DNA of 64,000 nucleotides from Jacaranda mimosifolia (GCA_018894105.1 CM032123.1:23289744-23353743), one strand, 5' to 3'. Counted from the first letter of the stretch, positions 23,936 to 34,509 are shown. Notes: generated from the sequence alone by a model not told the origin. Numbers and translations are program-made.

Positions 23936-24500
23936 ATGTGTCCAAATAATGGGGCAGGGCCAAATTGTACACTTACGACAATATAGTCACGTGTGTGAAA
24001 AAATATGCAAGTCCCGTGCAATCTCGGGGGGGCTGGGGGGCTCAAGTCGGTGAAATTGACTTAGCCACGCCTCTCAACCTAAATTTCACGAAAATGAGTT
24101 AAGAGGCATGGCTTGTGGCCACGCCTCTCAATTCAATTGGATAATTGAGGTGAAAGGCGTGGCCACAAGCCACGCCTCTCAACTTAAATTACAAGCCACG
24201 CCTCTCAATGCAATTTTCCAATTAAATTGAGAGAGGCCACGCCTTTCACCTTAATTTCTCCGTGATAAGCGCCCCCCACCCCCACGGGACTTGCATATAT
24301 TTTTTCACACATGTGACTCTATTTTCATGAGTGTGCAATTTGGCCCTTCCCCCTTATTTGGACACATGGGCACCTTTTTCAACTCAATTTCACGGAAATG
24401 AGTTCCCCTCCCCTACGAGACTTGCATATTTTTCCCCACCCGTGATTTTATTTTTGTGAGTGTGCAATTTGGACCTGCCCCATTATTTGGACACAGGGGC
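23936..24500. repeat. Palindromic intergenic region between ORF A and ORF B
   Basis: The left arm (about 23936-24030, with 'tgtccaaataatgg', 'caaattgtacac' and 'atgcaagtcccgtg') is the inverse of the right arm at about 24275-24370, which is itself repeated after about 130 bp (24405-24500). Between the arms lie hairpin words 'agaggc[ag]tggc' and 'gccacgcctctcaa' (24060-24250). Since the genes on both sides are homologous and divergent, the whole 23100-25148 segment reads as one old inverted duplication of gene plus promoter. Confidence 0.75.
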
Positions 24501-24647
24501 ACATTTGCTCATACATCACTTATGCCCCCTCTATATTATACACATTTGATACATGTGGCAAGTGAATTGATACGTTAAAAGCATTTACTTCACACTATTT
24601 TTTCTTCTATCATGATCATGCTTATTCATATATGTAGTTACATTGAC

Positions 24648-24655
24648 TATAAATA
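24648..24655 (+). promoter_or_regulatory. TATA box of small ORF B
   Basis: 'tataaata' followed by 'gg', 42 bp before the ATG at 24690; a consensus plant TATA box. Confidence 0.65.
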
Positions 24656-24689
24656 GGTAGATTGTAACAAGTTTAAATAGTTCAGTAAA

Positions 24690-25148
24690 ATGGAGCCATT
24701 TAGAGCACCGAAATTATATTATACTCCTGGTGATATTTTTCGTGCCATGGGTCGTAGTTGGCTCTTGGATGATGATTATTATTACTCATTAGATCTAAAT
24801 CAACGATACTCTTCAACATACTTGGCAACTATGGAAGATGAATGGCGTCGCCGTGTATATGACCAAGAAGGCTTTGTCATAGATTGTCGTGAGTTAGGTA
24901 TCCGGTGTCCTCGACGAATAGCAATCACCATGCCCCGAGGCACACCACAAGAACAGACTAAAGCTCTTAATCGCATGCGTGAAGAGAATAATAGGATGGC
25001 TATGCGTACAACTCGCGTCCACAATCAACGAATGGCAAGAAACTATACATCATTAGGGCAACTGAATGAAGCATGACGCCGATGGGCACTCAGTGAAAGT
25101 CCAATTTATCGATCAGATGTTGAGATGTCCGACGAGGAGAATAACTAA
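24690..25148 (+). CDS. Small ORF B: unknown protein, divergent partner of ORF A
   Basis: ATG 24690 opens 128 codons ending at TGA 25074-25076. The frame stays open beyond the TGA for 23 more codons and ends in an acidic tail (EMSDEENN, TAA 25146-25148) that resembles ORF A's tail, and ORF A has a TGA at the matching place. The TGA probably replaced a CGA, or the shorter form is the true product. Visible features: Tyr/Asp-rich residues 27-36, the EW...RV motif at 51-56, D65, L69, an R-x-PR motif at 72-75, and a basic, Arg-rich C-terminal half (residues 95-118) with Met-Arg pairs, perhaps nucleic-acid binding. No known domain was recognised. It lies convergent with the PMD gene, whose end is 219 bp away. 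Confidence 0.7.
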
Positions 25149-25366
25149 ACTTTCATTTATGTTTTGTGTTTATCTGTTTTTATTGTATTTTCTATATTTA
25201 TATGCTATACATTAACTTGATGGCAATTGTTTAAGTTACATCTTTAAATTTATTATAACTTAAACACATATTACGGTAAATAATTACTTGGGTAACATAA
25301 ATATTCATATAGCAACTGGTTATATTTATTTATACAATTTTAGGAAGATTGTTTATACCCTAAACT

Positions 25367-27823
25367 CTAATAATGCTCCCCTGTGCCACAACCACGTCGA
25401 GTTCTATTTCTACGCTGTCTTCGACCCCCTTGATCTCGTGCATGATCATCAGGTGGTTGTTGCCTCTCATCCTCTCTCAAATTAAAATTTTATCGTGAAG
25501 AGGTGGTAGAGCTCGATGAGGCACGATCACGATATGCTCCTAACATATCTGGATATGGCACTGGTGATACATGAAATGAGTGGTGGGCTGGTGCAAAATT
25601 GGTATTCATACGTCCAGATGACCCCCAACTTAAGCCAATATCTGTGTCCATTAATGCGGAGAAAGACTGACTGAATATTGATGTATAGGAGGTAATGGTG
25701 TAAGTTCATCAGTCTGTACTGGTTGAGGTATGTAGGAGTCCGAATATAAGTCCGGATTAACACGAGAAGGACCTGCCACATCAACTCCAGTTGACGAAGC
25801 ACGGCTCATGTTCAAGTGTGAGTCACTCTCTGTCGAGGTGCTAGGTCGGATGATGTCCCTTTGTCTTCTCCTATTTCTACTCTGACTTGCCTCTGGTTGT
25901 GGAGCATCTGGCTGTTGCGGTACCTCAATTGGAAATTGATGTGCAGCTATGTCCGACACCTCTTCAGCAATCGATCTAGTTTGCTCCCTAAACTGTGTCC
26001 ATGATGTAATTTCGGACTCTTCGATAATTGAATCACAGTTGAGCACTAGATTTTGCATTCTATCATACTGCATTGATAAAGACAAAAATATTAATGTTAA
26101 GTAATCTCCTCTCTAAAAAGTACTTATCATATTATAGTCTACTACTTCAGAATTGTATACATACCACATCGTGCCATGCACGTGGATCAACTAGATGATA
26201 TCCCATGTCTATGCCTGCGTAGAATGGCGATATAAGTCGACGTGTGATCCGATCATACCATGCCATGTATCCAACATCCGTAGATTCAGATCCCATGATG
26301 TTGGGTCGTTGAACAACAAGTTGATCTATATTATCCCATTGAGAAATATATATGGTATGGTATGCATACCAATCTGTACCAGCACGACCTCTACGGGATA
26401 TGTTGTGTAATCGTGCATTGCGTTCTACTGGCATTGGAGGAATATGTTGGATCATGCCGAACTGTCGCATAACACGCTTAGGATGATGTATTTCAACAAT
26501 AGCGTAGTTAATCAATGGACAAGCTGCGGTCCAAAGTTGTGGGGCACACTCAGGAGGTAAATTTTGAATATCAGGCGAATCTATTGCATATGGCTGCTAT
26601 ATAAACTGCGTATAAAGCACTTATGTCAAATTCAAATAAAAATATACATATCTTTAATATCAATACACAATATATATATACATAAATAGTCACCTCGTGT
26701 GCTGACATTCTATCAAGCATGGATCGCATAATCCGTACAGAGTGACTTGCAGTATGTGTAAAGGAGAAATACTGCACCCACTTACAAATACAAGCCACAA
26801 ATTAATTTATGATACATATATTACTAGGAATGACTACAACATCACAATTGAGCTTATATTACCGAGCACCATATGCAGGCATCGGCAGTTCGTGGTCATC
26901 AACTACCTGTGGTTCCATAGTAATACGACCCAGTAGACCTAGCGGTGCTAGAGTTCTAATCCTCGACCATGCCCAAATCTACAAGTGAACAAGTGATTAG
27001 GGACATATAACAATAAAATTACATCTATGTAACATTTACTAAGTTTTTTTAATTTCACCTGTAGTAGTTGCATGGCTCCACCAATATTAAGTTTCCCTCT
27101 CTGGCATGCAGTGCATAGCTCGCAATACAAGAATGACAAAGCAGCACTTCCCCAACTAAATTTATGAACATCACCAATATTTTCAAGATGCTTCAAGTAT
27201 ACTAATGGTACTGCATTACCTGAAAAATCTGGGCAAATAACACCTCCTAAAAGTACTAATGCACATGCACGTGCAATTTGTTCAACCTCTTCATCAGGGC
27301 TATCATTTGTAATACGGTTGTTGTGAATATGCATGGCAATATCTGTCAAATGGAGGCGAGATCCCCTAAATCTTTGTTCTTCAGGCCTAAAACCAAGATA
27401 ATGCTCACAATACTCTTGCCACTCCTCAACCGTCAAGTTAGAGTCTACACCAGTAATAGGTCGACCTCGTACTGGTAGGCGCCATATGACAGCCATATCT
27501 TGAAGTGTAACTGTAGCCTCTCCAATAGAAAAATGGAAGGTGTGAGTCTCAAAACGCCATCTCTCTACCAAAGCTGTGATCAAGTGTAGATCTATAGGAA
27601 AGTGCCCACAACTATATACACCAGAAAATCTCATCTCATGCAACAAATTCAACACCCGGACATGTAGCTCTGCTTGACTTACGACATTCCAAAATGAATT
27701 ATCTCCTCATCTCACTACAAGCGTTGTGTCAACATCCCCAGCAAATACATCTTCTGATCGATGACTAGATTGCATGTATAGAACTGTCGGATCACGTGGA
27801 CCATACACATTTGTGGTATCCAT
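25367..27823 (-). pseudogene. Plant mobile domain (PMD; MAIN/MAIL1-like) gene, five exons
   Basis: PMD proteins occur both in plant transposons and as host nuclear silencing factors (MAIN, MAIL1). Five exons with GT/AG borders: 27823-27059, 26978-26863, 26780-26694, 26596-26165 and 26067 to about 25367. Exon 1 has the family marks HRSED, the region before LNLLHEM, TLQDMAV-x-W-x-LPV-x-G, and the block ending SWGSAALSFLY. Exon 2 has I-W-A-W-x-RI, exon 3 F-x-FTHTA-x-HSVR, exon 4 the block VMRQFGMIQHIPP. The C-terminus is a low-complexity Ser/Pro region ending in an Arg-rich stretch and CGTGEHY. Lesions: TGA at 27709-27707 (expected CGA), one base missing at the exon 2/3 junction, a frameshift near 25670 and a stop near 25490. 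Its role in the element is unknown; sharing the MULE with a transposase suggests a transposition or anti-silencing function. Confidence 0.88.
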
Positions 27824-27839
27824 CCTACCAAGCAAATTA

Positions 27840-28440
27840 AAAACAAAATAACCATATCATCATCTACATATATTCTAACTGTAAATTGATGAAGTTATGC
27901 ACATTTATACTAAAAATAAATACTACCACTAAAATAAAAATAGAAATGTTCCTCAAACACTTGAAAAATACATAGTCACTTTATAAAAATTTTAAAGTGC
28001 TCTGGGCTCATCTTTTGTTTTTAAAAATTATTTATTCAAAATTTAAATATAAAATAGCATATTGAACAAAAATTATATTATAATAACATCATACTTCTCG
28101 CTCAAATATACCAAGAATAATTTTTCATAAATATATATTAAATTTAAAAATTTTAATTTAATTTATTTTAAATATATATAATTTTATTTATTTTAAGTTT
28201 TATTTATTTCATAAATTAAAAAATTATTTATTCAAATTTTAAATATAAAATAATATATATTCTAAATTGAATTATAATAATATCATACTTACTACTCAAA
28301 TTTAATTTTATTAATTTTCGTAAATATATATTAGATTTTAAAATTTTTAAGTTTATTTATTTTAAATATATATTTTCATAACTTAAATTTAATTTAATTT
28401 AATTTAAATATATATTATTTTTAAAATTATATATTTTAAT
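27840..28440. other. AT-rich spacer upstream of the PMD gene
   Basis: Would hold the PMD promoter. Two near copies of 'ttcaaattttaaatataaaata' style blocks occur at about 28035 and 28230, a short internal duplication. No gene. Confidence 0.45.
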
Positions 28441-28452
28441 ATTATTTTGCTG

Positions 28453-28536
28453 ATGTCAGCCCTGGATAGGGCTGACATTAGCACCTTTTCCAGGCGTGCT
28501 GAAGACAGCGCCCTGAAAAGGGCGCTGTCTTCAGCA
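28453..28536. repeat. Two strong GC-rich hairpins
   Basis: 28453-28478: 11-bp stem (atgtcagccct) with a 4-base loop. 28497-28536: perfect 18-bp stem starting tgctgaagacagcgccct with a GAAA loop. A decayed version of the same block stands at 16395-16510 in the small MULE. It is GC-rich within about 1 kb of nearly pure AT. Confidence 0.8.
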
Positions 28537-28559
28537 TCTTTTGAGGCGCTGAAAAGGAG

Positions 28560-29640
28560 CTATAATATATATATTCTATATTATATATTATGTGTATTAT
28601 ATATTGTTTATTATATAGTAGATATTGTATATATTATATATTATGTGTATTATATACTATAATATATATAATATATTACATAATTATATATTATGATATA
28701 TATCATATATTGTATTTACTATATATATTAAAATATATAATGCACTATATATTGTATATAGACTAATATATTTACAATGTAACAAATATTTACAAGTAAT
28801 ATGTAATTTGTGATACACATAATTTATAAGAGATGTAATTTTTATAAATAAATATAAAACATTTATAATTTGTTAAAAAATATTTTACGTAGTATGAATT
28901 AATTAATTATTTAATTTTAATTTTGTAACTTAATATAAATTAATTAAAATTTAATATAAATTTATTAGCATTTGAATTGCTTAATAACCAGTAATGTAAA
29001 AATATTGATACTCCATTATGTGCTTTTATTTTTTTATTTTTTCATTGTATATGAATTAATAATTACAAAGGAAAAACCACAAACATAAACTAATACTAAT
29101 GTCATGCTTATCAATTTCAAATTATTCAAATTAAAAACTAAAATAACTTTCGCATCACAATATCAATTCAAACTTAATAGAAAACAACTCAAATTAATAT
29201 ACTTTCAAAAATTTAAAAACCAACCTGATATTTGTGGGTCAAAATCTTCCTTCTCCAATTTAAGATTTCTAACCAAATTGAAAAAAATAAAAAAATAAAA
29301 AATTACAATATATCATCTTAACAATACAAAATTAATAACATAAAATAATCAAAAATAAAAAATTATAATCTTCAACAGCATAAATTAAAATTTAACCTTA
29401 TTTTAAACACAATTTCTTCTTCTTTGTATCTTCTTCTTCCTTCTCTCTTTGCTTTTCCTCTTCAATTTTTCCTGCACCTGTTGCAGCCACAACACTACCA
29501 CACTCTTTCGTTTGAAAATGAAGAAGGTGAGCTTCTGAATGACAAATATGATACAGAGAATAAGAAAGTTAAATTTGAGGAGGAGTAAATGAGAAAATGA
29601 ATAATGAAGGCAGGGTTGTGTATAAGTAAGGAAAAAAATT
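28560..29640. other. AT-rich spacer of the large MULE, right side
   Basis: TA-rich stretch (28565-28780) followed by sequence shared with 16850-17250 of the small MULE, for example 'aaccaacctgatatttgtg'. No coding sequence. Confidence 0.5.
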
Positions 29641-29960
29641 CTTCACAACAGGCACGCCTCTTGTTTTAGCATCAATTAAAAAAAAAAAAAATTGTTCTCC
29701 ACAACAAGGCACGCCTCTTGTTTCAGCATCAATTAAAAAAAAAAAAAAAAATTTCCACATGCAAGAGGCGTGGCTACAAGCCACAAGCCACGCCTCTTCC
29801 AATTTTTTCAAAATAAAAAAAAAAATATTGAAGAGGCGTGGCCCTCTTCAATTTTTAATAAAAAAAAAAATTGGATTAAAAAAAAAAAATTGCATGGAGC
29901 GGAAATTTTGCCATGCCAGAGGCGTGGCCTCAGGCCACGCCTCTGTTTAATTTATATAAA
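29640..29960. repeat. Right subterminal hairpin array
   Basis: Repeats of 'aggcacgcctcttgtttcagcatcaattaa' type (two tandem units near 29645 and 29707) and of 'agaggcgtggc' with its inverse, separated by A-tracts. Mirrors the left array and overlaps the right TIR. Confidence 0.75.
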
Positions 29961-30085
29961 AAAAAAAAATCAGAAACTGAAAGGCGTGGCTCCAGGCCAT
30001 GCCTTACGGCATTTTTGTAACCTTTCTCAAACCACGGTAGTTTTGTAAAGGTGTAGCTTTTTTACTGTATTTTGATAAATAAGCC
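29845..30085. repeat. Right terminal inverted repeat of the large MULE
   Basis: Inverse of 18623-18860. It ends in 'gataaataagcc' at 30085, directly followed by the 9-bp flank 'gcaattgcg'. Confidence 0.85.
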
Positions 30086-30095
30086 GCAATTGCGT

Positions 30096-30245
30096 GTGGA
30101 CCTCTGTAATGGAAAGTGTATGTGCAATGATACTGGCATGGCCAATGATAATGGAAGGTATATGTGCTGGGTGGACCTCCGTAATGGAAAGTTCCGATAC
30201 TGGCATGGCCAATGATGTGGGAGCAACCGCTTAATGCCAAGAGCG
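30096..30245 (+). repeat. 75-bp in-frame duplication in the UGT C-terminal piece
   Basis: 'gtggacct' followed by 'gtaatggaaag' and 'actggcatggccaatgat' occurs at 30096 and again at 30171, an offset of 75 bp (25 codons). It repeats the residues just after the HCGWN motif. It could have arisen after the gene was dead. Confidence 0.7.
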
Positions 30246-30489
30246 CAAGATGGTTGCGGAAGTGGTGGGGGAGGGGTTGAGGGTTGAGACGTGCGATGGC
30301 TTCGTGAAATGGGAGGGATTGGCGAGGGCGGTGAAAGATTTGATGCAAGGAAGCGCCAGCATGGAGGTGAGAAAGAAGGCGGTGGAGGTTGGCTGCGTCG
30401 CGGCAAAAGCGGTGGAAGAAGGGTGGTCCTCCTGTAAGGCAATCAATCAGCTCATCAATGAGTTGAATGTCAGAACACATGATTGATTG

Positions 30490-30930
30490 TGCCCATCCTC
30501 CAAGAAATAAGGTTTTAAAATTTAAAGCCTCTTATCATATTTTGGTGGAAAAATGGTAGTCAGAATATTGGAATAGTGCCCGAAGCCAATTAAATTGAAA
30601 TGTAAATTATTTCATTTGTAACACAATTTTGATTAAATGATATTTAAATGAAATGATCATCTTCATCTTATGCTTATTTTTATTTCATTGGTATTTGGTT
30701 GAAACCCCTAAATCATATGACTACAGGACTTGGTCACACATTAGGCAGTGATCAAAAAATAAGTTTTACACGGTCCTGATTTTAAATATTCCAAGTCATA
30801 AAATTTTAAGAGACGGGGCATCTAATATTTGGATAAATTTGCACTAACGATGCATAAATCCAAGAAATTGGGTATTGCTCTATTTCATGAGCAATCCATA
30901 TTAAATATGGGTGCATGTTAGTGGGTGCTT
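30490..30930. other. 3' flank of the UGT, noncoding
   Basis: AT-rich. No element end or gene was recognised. Confidence 0.4.
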
Positions 30931-32860
30931 GTTAGAGAGCAAGTCCACTAAAGACCTGCTTGGAGAATCCATTAAATATCCAGAGTGACAAGTTCTCTAA
31001 CTTATGCTAGTACATATAATTAGTCCTTGAACTTAAGGATCCATGACAACCTTGTGCTTAGATCCTTATACTTTGACTCTTCTCTGACCACATAGCAGGT
31101 CATCTGGATTGATATTAGGTATAGGCTACTTAGACATAGAGGTTTGTGAGATCCAAGATGGGTTCTATCTCCTCATTGTTGTGAAGGACGAGTGCATCTC
31201 CTATATATTCTATAATGATCGATTCCAAGAAATCCTTGCTCAAGGTAGTATGACAATTTGAAAATGAAAATTTTCAAAGATGAAGTCATAAAAGGGAATT
31301 GAATATTAGGATTAGAAATATAGTTATTGAGGTTACTGGGGAGTCGATAAATATCTTGCCCTAGGCCTCTTTCGGGAGATAGGAGATCGAAGGATTGTAA
31401 TTGCATGATCAGCGTAGAGCTAGAATGGTTCATCAGAACATATTCATTTCACCCAATTAGTTGGGCTGATGGGCTTGTTGCTAGAAATCGACTATGGAGA
31501 TTAGGTACTCTTCGATTAATGGAGATTAATAGAAATAATTACTAGTTAAAGGAGTTTAAACCAATGTGAATATCTCAATATTCAAAATATCACAATTAAT
31601 TGTGAGCCCATGCCCAACGAATGGATGAACCTAATGGGTCATACACAAAAGCTTAAAGGAAGTTCTACTTAATGGGAGGCATTTTCTAAGGAGTTAGAAA
31701 GTTCACCTAGGCAGTTTTGGAGAAGAATTTGGTTAACTAATTTTTGGTCATCTTGACTTGATTAATTTAATTGTTAAATTAACTAAAATAATTTAAAGAG
31801 TTAAAGTCAATCAATTAACTTAAGGAGATAATTTAATTAGTGCCATGCGACAATTAATTAGTTAAGTTAAAGAGTCAAATCGACACATTTTAACTTAAAG
31901 AATTAAGTTAATTGACTTAGGGAGTTAAGTCAAACTAATTAATTAAATTAAAGAGTTAATTAATTAAACTGATATTTTGATTTTGGAGGGAAATTCAAAT
32001 GAAAGAGTTCATTTGAGATTAATTTAAAATTAATTTGTACCACATTTTATGAGATGAAATGAAGAATCAAATTAAATTCAAATGCACGTGAAATTCACAT
32101 GCAAGTTGGTTTGCAAGTTGGCAACCAACCATAGAAGGTGTGATGTCAATTTACATCATATCATCCTCCCTATAAATAAGAGAAGTGCCCGGCCAAAGAG
32201 AGCTAGCAAATCTAGATTCCATTTTTCCTTCCCAAAGTGTGGCATTTCATGTGTTGAAGGCTTACACTCTCCGAACACTCTTCCTTTCCAATTCTCTCAT
32301 AACCGCCCCTCCCTTACCTTCACCATCTCATTTTCTAGCAGATTTGAGGTTGATTAGGGCTCTCCTTGGGTGTGTGGATTATTACATTAGAGGCTCAATA
32401 CTTGGGGGGCCTATGCTCTTGGTGATCCATTGTTGTCTAGTGACTTTGGAGGCTGATTTGAAGGCTTTTCTGTGATTTGATTGGAGCAAAATTTTTAAAA
32501 AAACTTCCTTGGTGTGTTGAGGTGCTCTCTGTAAATTTTGAGCAATTTTGGAGTAGAGGAAGGCGATCAACTATAGGTGAGTTTCTGCTGTGCGGGAGTT
32601 GATCCTTTGAAGAGTTCATTGGAGTCATTCTCTTTCTACCTCTAGATTTAGCATGCAAGGTAAATTTTTTGGACTTAAATCCTTATTAAATGCATATTAG
32701 ATCAACTATGGGTGAGTTTCTGCTCTGCAGGAGTTGATCCTTTGAAGTGTTCATTGGAGTCATTCTCTTTCTACCTCTGGATTTAGCATGCAAGGTAAAT
32801 TGTCTGGACTTAAATCCTTATTAAATGCATATTAGATCCTTGGAGTAGAGAAGCTAAGTT
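30930..32860 (+). repeat. Probable LTR-type noncoding repeat
   Basis: Long noncoding stretch with a plus-strand TATA box ('cctataaataagag', about 32170-32183) and pyrimidine-rich sequence after it, as in an LTR U3-R border. A run of 'aattaaagagttaa' and 'taagtcaa' words lies at 31790-31970. I found no paired ends, so the identity is uncertain. Confidence 0.35.
32565..32834 (+). repeat. 135-bp tandem duplication
   Basis: Starts 'gatcaactat' at 32565 and again at 32700, each unit ending 'aaatgcatatta'. The copies differ at only a few positions, so the duplication is fairly young. Confidence 0.85.
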
Positions 32861-32934
32861 ATATTTAGCTTTTTTATGATTTTATATTATGGATCTTTAG
32901 CCTACTCCTACCTTCACATAATGGAGGAGAAAAA

Positions 32935-34509
32935 GCAAGAATTCATTGGATTCGATGGGAAAGATTATGTGTACTAGAGATCAAGGGTGGTTTAGGCTTT
33001 CAAAATCTTCATGATTTTAATATGTCTATGTTAGGAAAGCAAGGTTGGCGCTTGCTTACTAAACCAGAAGCTCTTGTCTCCCAAGTTCTACAAGCTAAAT
33101 AATATGCTGGGAAGTCTTTTTTGGAGGCCGATTTAGGACATAATCCAAGCTTCATGTAGCGAAGTATTTTGGCCACTCATATGCTCATCAAAAGAGGTTA
33201 TGTTCGCAAAGTTGGAAATGGGACAAACATCATTATTGTTCAAGATCTATGGCTCCTGGACACTACTAATCCATATATCTTTACACCTCTTAGTGAAGAA
33301 GAATCACGAAGCAATGTCCATTCTATTATGCTTCTTGGGTTGAATATATAGAATAGTGAGTTGACCTTCTCATGGTTTGATGAGAGGGATGCTAACCTCA
33401 TTTTAAGTATCCCACTTAGCAATAGGTGGTTTGACGATGTATGTATTTGGCAATGGGATTCCAAAGGAGCTTACATGATGAAAGGTGGCTACAGGACACT
33501 AAATGAAAGCAGGACGACTCAATATTCTTCGTTTGAATCGAGCATATGGAGTATAATCTGTGCATATAAAATCCCTCCAAAAGTTTGGATTATGATCTGG
33601 AGTGCTTGCTCTAATTATCTGCCAACTAAGGAAAATCTTTTGCTAAAGAGGATGAATATCTTGCTTGTGTGTCCAGTTTGCTTTGATGCGGCATAAATAG
33701 TTTTTCATGTATTGATTCAATGCCTGTTTGCAGCTGAATGTTGGTCTCTGGCAGGCTCAGTTGACATCCTTAAGTTTAGCGAGACTGGATCTTTTGTGGA
33801 GTGCCTTGATAAAGTTTTACACAACCTAATGATGGAAGCTAGATGCAAGGCATTTATGATATTATGGAGTCTTTGGAGTATTAGAAATCAAAGAATTTGG
33901 AGCTCAAAATTGAGAACACCTTCTGGGGTACAATTTTTAGCTTTTTCTAATTTACAGCAATGGCAATTAACCCAATCAATGAAGAATCACAAGACCAATA
34001 TGCAGCAACAGGAAATCTGCCATCGATGGAGTTGCCCTTCAGTTGGTTGGTTAAAGTGTAATATTAATATGGAACTGCCACAAGTTGAACAGAGGTTTAG
34101 TTCAGGAGTTGTGCTATGTAATGAGCAAGGAGATAATATTGCTGCAAGGGCTACTTCTTTCAAAGGTTTGGTCCTTCCTTCCTTAGTCGAAGCAATTTCA
34201 GTGAAAGAAGCTCTTAGTTAGGTAAGGCATAAACAACTTTCTAATGTCATCTTTGAGTCATATGCGCAGTTAATAGTTAATGCTATATTAGATGATATTG
34301 TTGATTTATCTTATTTTGATATTGTTATTGCATATTGTAAAGCTCTTTCACAAGAGCTATTCAATTGTAGAGTTGTTATTGTTAAACATTTAGCGAATCA
34401 GGCAGCTCATTGTCTTGCCAAGGCCTCTGTTTCTTTGTTTGAACCTATTGTGCGGGATAAGAATTTTCCTATATATTTCACTGATGTAAATTCATCAAAA
34501 TTGCAATGA
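32935..34509 (+). pseudogene. LINE (L1-type) ORF2 3' half, 5'-truncated
   Basis: One continuous plus frame with stops at about 33100, 33157, 33349, 33694 and 34219 and no clear frameshift. It matches the part of plant LINE ORF2 after the reverse transcriptase: GGLGFQNLHDFN and MLGKQGWRLL, a connecting region, a zinc-binding C-P-V-C-(x8)-H-(x4)-C motif (about 33670-33723), then an RNase H-like domain from KCNIN (about 34050) to AAHCLAKAS (about 34400). The reverse transcriptase core itself is missing, as expected for a 5'-truncated insertion. Decayed by point stops only. Confidence 0.8.

Larger units (their letters stand above)
18623..30085. mobile_element. 11.46-kb Mutator-like element carrying transposase, PMD gene and twin small ORFs
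   Basis: Starts 'ggcttatttatcaaaatacag' and ends with the inverse. Flanks 'gccattgcg' (18614-18622) and 'gcaattgcg' (30086-30094) are a 9-bp duplication with one mismatch, and removing the element rejoins the UGT donor-binding box. Contents in order: left TIR, hairpin array, mudrA-like transposase (minus), 99-bp palindrome, small ORF A (minus), palindromic intergenic region, small ORF B (plus), PMD gene (minus), AT-rich spacer with two strong hairpins, hairpin array, right TIR. All four coding units carry at least one stop; three of these look like CGA to TGA. The element therefore seems recently autonomous but now decayed. Confidence 0.9.
15836..30485 (+). pseudogene. UDP-glycosyltransferase (UGT90A-like), split by two MULEs
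   Basis: A family-1 plant glycosyltransferase that would move sugar from UDP-sugar to small molecules in the cytosol. Three exonic pieces remain. 15836-16078 starts MAFHVLVFSFMAKGHSIPLL, the usual N-terminal acceptor side with its catalytic His region (GHS). 17842-18622 is the middle of the protein to the start of the PSPG sugar-donor box (W-V-D-Q-x-E-I-L-x-H). 30086-30485 resumes with the rest of the box and the C-terminus (ESV-x-A, VGEGLRVE, KAVE repeats), ending at TGA about 30484. The 11.46-kb element cuts the box at the His-Cys of HCGWN. Further stops lie near 18037, 18051, 18190 and 18429, and a frameshift near 18595. A 75-bp in-frame duplication sits at 30096-30245. Intronless structure is normal for the family. 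The subfamily is recalled, not searched. Confidence 0.88.

Noticed and set aside
23770..24045. Minus frame in the palindromic region, upstream of ORF A
   Set aside because: Lies in the inverted-repeat arm and has no likeness to ORF A, ORF B or any family.
29569..30480. Frames in several phases around the right TIR and UGT C-terminal piece
   Set aside because: Low-complexity or antisense to the UGT; only the plus frame matches a UGT.
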